Shown here: positions 36,606 through 40,759 of the stretch, piece by piece
How positions within the stretch are numbered: the stretch's first letter is position 1
Layout of the letters: every line of letters begins with the position of its first letter
Origin: Casimicrobiaceae bacterium
GTDB taxonomy: Bacteria; Pseudomonadota; Gammaproteobacteria; Burkholderiales; Casimicrobiaceae
Length of the DNA: 40,759 bases
Assembly: GCA_025056355.1 (NCBI GenBank)
Contig: JANWWI010000019.1
Coordinates: 1-40,759, forward strand
Direction: 5' to 3'
The notes under the pieces: generated by a model
Told to the model about the DNA's origin: nothing
Seen by the model: only the letters and a program-made list of their open reading frames with translations
The model's database searches: none
Made by a program: the position numbers and the translations under genes

Positions 36606-37273
36606 AGTTGCCCACCGGGGCACGCGGCGTGACCGCGGCGTGGCTGCTTGCCTTGGCGTGTGCCGCGGCGGGCGTGGCAGCGATTGCACTGCCGGCCTGG
36701 TGGGCCTGGAAGCGCTACGAGGACATTGCGGCCGACGCGCAGGCAAAGATCGATCGCTACCGCAAGCTCGCGGTCAACCGTGAGGACTACCTTCGAGCCC
36801 TTGAGGCCGTCAAGGCACGCGAGGCGTCACGCTTTTTTCTCAAAAATACCGCGGCGACGCAGGCGGGCAGTGAGCTGACCGATCTTGTTCGCGCGGCGAT
36901 CGAATCGAACGGCGCGCGGCTTACCTCGATTCAACCGGCTACGGTGCGCGAAGACTCCGGTTACCGGCTCTACAGCTTGCCGATCGGCTTTGTGGCGACG
37001 CCTGCGAATTTGGCCAAGGTGTTGCTCGCCCTGGAGACGACGGTGCCATACCTCTTCCTAGAAGCGGTGACGCTGCGTGCCACGGTACCGCGTGGCTACA
37101 AGGGCGTTCCGAACGTCGAGCCCGAAGTCTCGGTCACCCTCGAAGTGCAGGCCTATGGGTTTCGTGATGCGAGTCGCGCGGCGGGAACGCGGTCGGGCGC
37201 TGCAGCGCCGGCAATGGCACCGGGGGCGACATCGGTTGCGCCCACGGCCCGAAGTGAGGTGGCGCCGCGATGA
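36602..37273 (+). CDS. gspM: GspM-type (T2SSM_b) secretion protein
   Basis: A 223-residue inner-membrane protein: one N-terminal helix (AAWLLALACAAAGVAAIALP), a coiled segment, then a ferredoxin-like periplasmic domain (FFLKNTAATQAGSELTDLVR, LYSLPIGFVATPANLAKVLL, VPYLFLEAVTLRA). This is the GspMb form that pairs with PilN-type GspL. The C-terminal 40 residues or so are Ala/Pro/Arg-rich. It is flanked by ATGA overlaps on both sides. Confidence 0.82.
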   Translation: MKLPTGARGVTAAWLLALACAAAGVAAIALPAWWAWKRYEDIAADAQAKIDRYRKLAVNREDYLRALEAVKAREASRFFLKNTAATQAGSELTDLVRAAIESNGARLTSIQPATVREDSGYRLYSLPIGFVATPANLAKVLLALETTVPYLFLEAVTLRATVPRGYKGVPNVEPEVSVTLEVQAYGFRDASRAAGTRSGAAAPAMAPGATSVAPTARSEVAPR

Positions 37274-38112
37274 ATCTCCTCAATCTCGTGCTTGCGGTGC
37301 TGGCTGCGGCGTTGGCCGCAGCGCTTGGCTGGCTGACCGATTGGGGGCAAGCCTTGCAACGCTCGCCTGAGGTGCGTCCCGGCAACGTCCCACGCAGCGA
37401 GTTGGCTGGTGTGCTACCCGATTTTCGGATTTCGGGGGATGCCTCGGCCTATGCGGCGGTGGTCGAGCGGCCCCTGCTCAACCCCACCCGCCGTCCCGCG
37501 CCCAGCGCGCCGCCTCCGCCGCCTCCGCCCGAGCCTCCCAAGCCGCAGATCCGACGTGGGCTCTATCAGCTCGTCGGTGTCACCGACCTTGGCGGCACGC
37601 GCATCGCGCAGGTTAAAGAAATCGCCACCAACACCACGCGCTCGGTGCGGGTGGGCGACATGCTGCAGGAGCTCAAGGTCGAGGCCATCACGGCGGACTC
37701 GGTACGCCTTGCCTTTGCCGGCGAGACCGACGTGATCACCCTGCCCAAATTCACCGCCTCCGCGCGAGTGCCGCAACCACCGCCGCCGCCTCCGCCGCCG
37801 GCGCCACCGCCTCAGCCGGCGCCCGCGCCCGGCGGTGCACCGCCGGCTTCTGCGCCTGGCAGTTCGCCGGTACCTGGTGCTCCCCAGCCGCAGGCTTCCG
37901 CGACCTCACCCGCGGCCGGTGCCGGTGGCTCGCCGTCCCCGCCTCAAGTGCCTTCAGGTGAGCCCTTACCCGGCTCTGCGGCGCACGAGGCGCGCGTTCG
38001 CGAGCTGGAGGCGAGAGCGGCGCAAAACCCGACCAACTGGAACCGTATGCGGGCCGAAATGGCTCGTCGTGAATACGAGAGAGCACTCAATGAACAACAA
38101 AACCGTCGTTGA
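37270..38112 (+). CDS. GspC/GspN-like type II secretion protein with proline-rich linkers
   Basis: A 280-residue protein with an N-terminal helix (LLNLVLAVLAAALAAALGWL), a short segment ending in VERPLLNPTRRP, a Pro-rich linker (PPPPPPPEPPKP), then a homology-region-like domain (YQLVGVTDLGGTRIAQVKE, then RSVRVGDMLQELKVEAITA). A second long Pro/Ala/Gly-rich stretch follows, and a charged helix closes it. It sits where GspC or the GspN of this operon type is expected, next to gspD, and probably links the inner-membrane platform to the secretin. No PDZ domain is present. It overlaps gspD by 23 bases. Confidence 0.78.
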   Translation: MNLLNLVLAVLAAALAAALGWLTDWGQALQRSPEVRPGNVPRSELAGVLPDFRISGDASAYAAVVERPLLNPTRRPAPSAPPPPPPPEPPKPQIRRGLYQLVGVTDLGGTRIAQVKEIATNTTRSVRVGDMLQELKVEAITADSVRLAFAGETDVITLPKFTASARVPQPPPPPPPPAPPPQPAPAPGGAPPASAPGSSPVPGAPQPQASATSPAAGAGGSPSPPQVPSGEPLPGSAAHEARVRELEARAAQNPTNWNRMRAEMARREYERALNEQQNRR

Positions 38113-40426
38113 TCCCATGGCTGTCGGCGCAGTGCGGCTCGTGGGGCTGCTCGTGGCCGCGCTCTTTGGTGTCGTCGGGCTTACGGCGGCCTTCGCGCAA
38201 GATCTCACGCCTCGTGCTGCGGCGAGCGCTCCTCGTTCCGCTTCGCAACCGAGCCATGAAACGAGTGCCACGGCCCGAAGCGCCGATGCGACTGTCACCC
38301 CTCGGTCGGGTGAAGAAATCAAGCTCGGCACGGGGCAAACCTTCCGTCCCCCGCGAGGAGGCGCCCGCGAGGGCCCTGCCGGCGGGCGTCCGGTGTCTTT
38401 GTCCTTCGAAAACGGCGACATCCGCGAGGTTGTTCGCAACATTCTCGGCGATCTGCTCGGCGAGAACTACATCATCGACCCGCAGGTGACCGGCACCGTC
38501 ACCATGCGCACCGCGCGTCCGATCTCCGAAAACCAGGTCCTTGCGCTGCTGGAGTCAGTGCTGCGCTCGCGCGGTTTTGCCTTGGTGCGGGAGGGCAACT
38601 ACTGGCGCGTCACCACAATTGCCGAGACCCGCGGCCTCGTGCAGCCGCTTGTTCAACCGCAAAGCGGACCGCCGCCGCGGGGCATGGCCACCACCATCGT
38701 GCCGATTCGTCACATCGGCGCAAAGGAAATCGTGCGACTGATCGAACCGTTCGTGCGCGATCCCCAACAGGCCCTGCGCATCGACGAATTGCGCAACCTG
38801 CTCTTCATCACCGCCTCGCAGCCCGAGACCCAGCGCATCCTTGACTTGGTCGAAATGTTCGATGTGGACCTGCTCGAAGGCATGTCCTTTGCGCTCTATC
38901 GCCTGCAAAACGGCGATGTCAAATCGGTCATGGCCGATTACGAGCGCATCGTCGGTGGGCAGCAGGGCAATCCCTTTGCCGGTCTTTTGCGTGTGCTGCC
39001 GCTCGAGCGCATGAACGCCGTGCTGCTCATGTCGCCTCAGCCCAAGGTCGTTCAGGAGGCTCGCAAGTGGTTCGAGCGGCTCGACGAGGGCGGCGCCGAT
39101 ACCGGCACCGGCCAGCGGCTCTATGTCTACAACCTGCAGTACACCCAGGCCGAAAAATTGCAGCCCGTTCTGCAGGCGGCGCTGACCGGACGGGCCGCGA
39201 CGACCCCAGCGGCGACCGTCGCTCCCGGTCAGCAGCCGGCCACGGTCAGTGCGCCGGTGAGCCCGATTCCCGGGCAACCGATCGTTCAGCCCGGCAATGT
39301 GGTTGGCACCCAGCCGGCGCGTCCTGCTGCTGGCGCGGCGCCGGCTGGCGGTCAAGCCGCTGCTGGCGGCGCAGCCGCGGCGGTGGCGCAGCCGCTCGCC
39401 CGCAACGTCTCCATCGTGGCCGACAAAGATCGCAACGCCTTGCTCATCGTGGCCACGGCGGCCGAGTACAACGCCATCGAGTCGGTCATTCGACGGCTCG
39501 ATGTTCCGCCCAAACAGGTCGCAATCGAGCTTCAAATCGCCCAAGTGGCGCTGACCGGAGATTTCAAATTCGGTTTGCAGTCCTACCTGCAATCGGGAAA
39601 GTTCGATGCACCGAGCAACAACCTCTCGATCAACGAGGGCTCGCTGCGCGCAACCCCGAGCGGCCTTTTCACCTACACCTGGGCGCGTGGAGACCTTGTC
39701 AAGGCCATCCTTGCCGCAAGCCAGAGCAAGGGGCAGACGCGCACGATCGCGCAGCCCACCCTGATCACGCTTGAAAACCAAAAGGCCACCTTCACCTCCG
39801 GCAAACAGGTCTCGGTGCGCACACAGACCACCACCGGCACTGGCGGCAACGTGATTAGCACCGACTCGTTTCAGTACATCAACACCGGCATCAACGTGAG
39901 CTTCACGCCGCGCGTGACGGGGCGCAACATCCTGCTTGAGATTCAGCAGGAGATCAGCGACTCGCAGCCTTCGAGTAACGCCAACAATCCGAATCCCGAT
40001 ATCCTGCGCCGTGCAGCCTCGACCACCGTCATGGTGACCTCCGGTGACACGATGATGATGGGCGGCTTGTTCGAGGAGTCGGGGGGAAGCGGCAGCGCAG
40101 GATTTCCCTTTTTGTCAACCATTCCGGTGCTCGGCGGCTTGTTTGGTCAGCAAACGTGGAACCACAACCGCAGCGAACTGGTCATGTTGATCACCCCGCG
40201 AATTCTTGACACCGAGGAGGACACGCGCGAGGTGGTCGATGAGCTGCGGCGCAAGCTCGAGGCCATCGAACGGTTCGTACCGAGTGCCTCGACGGCTCAG
40301 CTGCCGACCCGGGCCGAGGATCGCGAGCGTCTCAAGCGAGAAATCCGTGAACTCAACGCTTCGTTACGCGTTCAATCGGATCACCAGCATGAAGCGAATC
40401 AGCCGGCTGCGCAGCCCGCGCCATGA
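38090..40426 (+). CDS. gspD: Type II secretion outer-membrane secretin GspD
   Basis: A 778-residue protein forming the outer-membrane channel. The signal peptide is VRLVGLLVAALFGVVGLTAA, then FAQ. The N0 domain has SFENGDIREVVRNILGDLLG. N1-N3 repeats follow (TTIVPIRHIGAKEIVRLIEP, then FVYNL-like LYVYNLQYTQAEKLQPVLQA). An Ala/Pro/Gln-rich loop interrupts N3 near residues 370-440. The secretin core includes VPPKQVAIELQIAQVAL and PFLSTIPVLGGLFGQQTWNH, then LVMLITPRIL. A charged C-terminal helix ends the protein. ATG 38090 fits the signal peptide; ATG 38117 is an alternative. Confidence 0.95.
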   Translation: MNNKTVVDPMAVGAVRLVGLLVAALFGVVGLTAAFAQDLTPRAAASAPRSASQPSHETSATARSADATVTPRSGEEIKLGTGQTFRPPRGGAREGPAGGRPVSLSFENGDIREVVRNILGDLLGENYIIDPQVTGTVTMRTARPISENQVLALLESVLRSRGFALVREGNYWRVTTIAETRGLVQPLVQPQSGPPPRGMATTIVPIRHIGAKEIVRLIEPFVRDPQQALRIDELRNLLFITASQPETQRILDLVEMFDVDLLEGMSFALYRLQNGDVKSVMADYERIVGGQQGNPFAGLLRVLPLERMNAVLLMSPQPKVVQEARKWFERLDEGGADTGTGQRLYVYNLQYTQAEKLQPVLQAALTGRAATTPAATVAPGQQPATVSAPVSPIPGQPIVQPGNVVGTQPARPAAGAAPAGGQAAAGGAAAAVAQPLARNVSIVADKDRNALLIVATAAEYNAIESVIRRLDVPPKQVAIELQIAQVALTGDFKFGLQSYLQSGKFDAPSNNLSINEGSLRATPSGLFTYTWARGDLVKAILAASQSKGQTRTIAQPTLITLENQKATFTSGKQVSVRTQTTTGTGGNVISTDSFQYINTGINVSFTPRVTGRNILLEIQQEISDSQPSSNANNPNPDILRRAASTTVMVTSGDTMMMGGLFEESGGSGSAGFPFLSTIPVLGGLFGQQTWNHNRSELVMLITPRILDTEEDTREVVDELRRKLEAIERFVPSASTAQLPTRAEDRERLKREIRELNASLRVQSDHQHEANQPAAQPAP

Positions 40427-40649
40427 AATGGCGAAGCGTTCCGGCGATACGCACCACAGCGCATTACCTAGCCGGCTGGCGGCGGACGTTAGGCCGTTCG
40501 GGGCGCGGTCTGTTCTTCCCTCGAGTGATCCGCTCGATCGTCCGCGGACTCGTACCTTGCCTGGCGTCCAATGACGCAGCGGCAACGCAAAGATGTCTAA
40601 GGGTGAGGGTCTTTTCTCAACTTTACCTGCCTGTGAAGGGATGAGTCTC
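40427..40649. other. Intergenic region after gspD
   Basis: This 223-base stretch separates the secretion operon from the next gene. I see no clear terminator (no stem followed by T's) and no recognisable protein. An in-frame ORF overlapping the gspD stop is discussed among the rejected items. A GAAGGG site at 40635-40640 belongs to the next gene. Confidence 0.5.
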
Positions 40650-40759
40650 ATGCGCAACACAACACGTTTTCGAGGCGAGCCACCGCGCCCGCGCGCACGC
40701 CGGAGGCTTGCCGCGGCTGCAGGGCTTGGCTTCTTTGTCTTTGTTGCGGTCGATGGTTT
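40650..40759 (+). CDS. Start of an unidentified gene, probably exported or membrane protein (cut by window)
   Basis: ATG 40650 follows GAAGGG by nine bases, and the frame stays open to the window end. An in-frame ATG at 40641 is too close to that site. Only 36 residues are visible: an Arg-rich start (MRNTTRFRGEPPRPRARRRL), then a hydrophobic run (AAAAGLGFFVFVAV). That is the pattern of a long signal peptide or signal anchor with a paired-Arg region. The family cannot be named. Confidence 0.5.
   Translation, partial: MRNTTRFRGEPPRPRARRRLAAAAGLGFFVFVAVDG

Noticed and set aside
40423-40644. A 73-codon ORF overlapping the gspD stop in ATGA
   Set aside because: The overlap mimics the operon's other junctions, but the protein is Arg-rich without recognisable features, uses rare codons (AGA, AGG, CTA, TTA), and ends just before the next gene's ribosome site. 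I could not support it as a gene.

Overview
The window is high-GC, gene-dense bacterial chromosome and reads as a betaproteobacterium, most likely Burkholderiales or a close relative. The evidence is gene content and order. The aa3 oxidase locus (DUF2244 gene, coxB, ctaD, small assembly protein, ctaG, ctaE, reverse-strand DUF2909 gene, SURF1 gene, ctaB), the DUF2889-sucC-sucD group and the DUF3683 FAD/Fe-S fusion are, as I know them, arrangements typical of that group. I see no tRNA, rRNA, CRISPR array, insertion sequence or phage gene. No stretch longer than about 300 bases lacks a gene or pseudogene.

Layout. 1-1080 is the N-terminal part of a type I restriction-modification methyltransferase (hsdM), cut by the window edge. 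1283-4306 holds a ferredoxin/flavin reductase running left and, divergently, an SDR-type protein and ubiA (ubiquinone synthesis). 4317-7563 is a leftward block: an HNH nuclease, glmU (UDP-GlcNAc synthesis) and two unknown genes. 7730-11773 is a very large FAD plus Fe-S oxidoreductase. 11955-12159 is a wrecked dodecin gene, followed by a universal stress protein and a convergent PHB-depolymerase-type esterase. 14001-17711 holds guanine deaminase, an exported amidohydrolase and glycerol kinase. 17837-20835 is DUF2889-sucC-sucD, the TCA-cycle succinyl-CoA synthetase, whose beta subunit carries an unusual C-terminal membrane extension.

20999-28920 is the cytochrome c oxidase locus: subunits I, II and III, copper and heme assembly factors, and heme O synthase. 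Heme A synthase (ctaA), which I would expect next to ctaB, is absent. 28953-29117 is a rubredoxin running left. 29220-40426 is a type II secretion operon in the order gspE, F, G, H, I, J, K, L, M, a GspC/N-like gene, then gspD. Most of its junctions are ATGA overlaps, so it is probably translated as one coupled unit. A further gene starts at 40650 and runs off the window.

Most genes are ordinary housekeeping genes. The observations most worth a second look are the membrane-anchor-like tail on SucC, the dodecin pseudogene with three separate lesions (one falling on the flavin-stacking tryptophan), and the missing ctaA. I do not see a clear new multi-gene defence or mobile system here. The only restriction-modification gene is cut off by the window edge.
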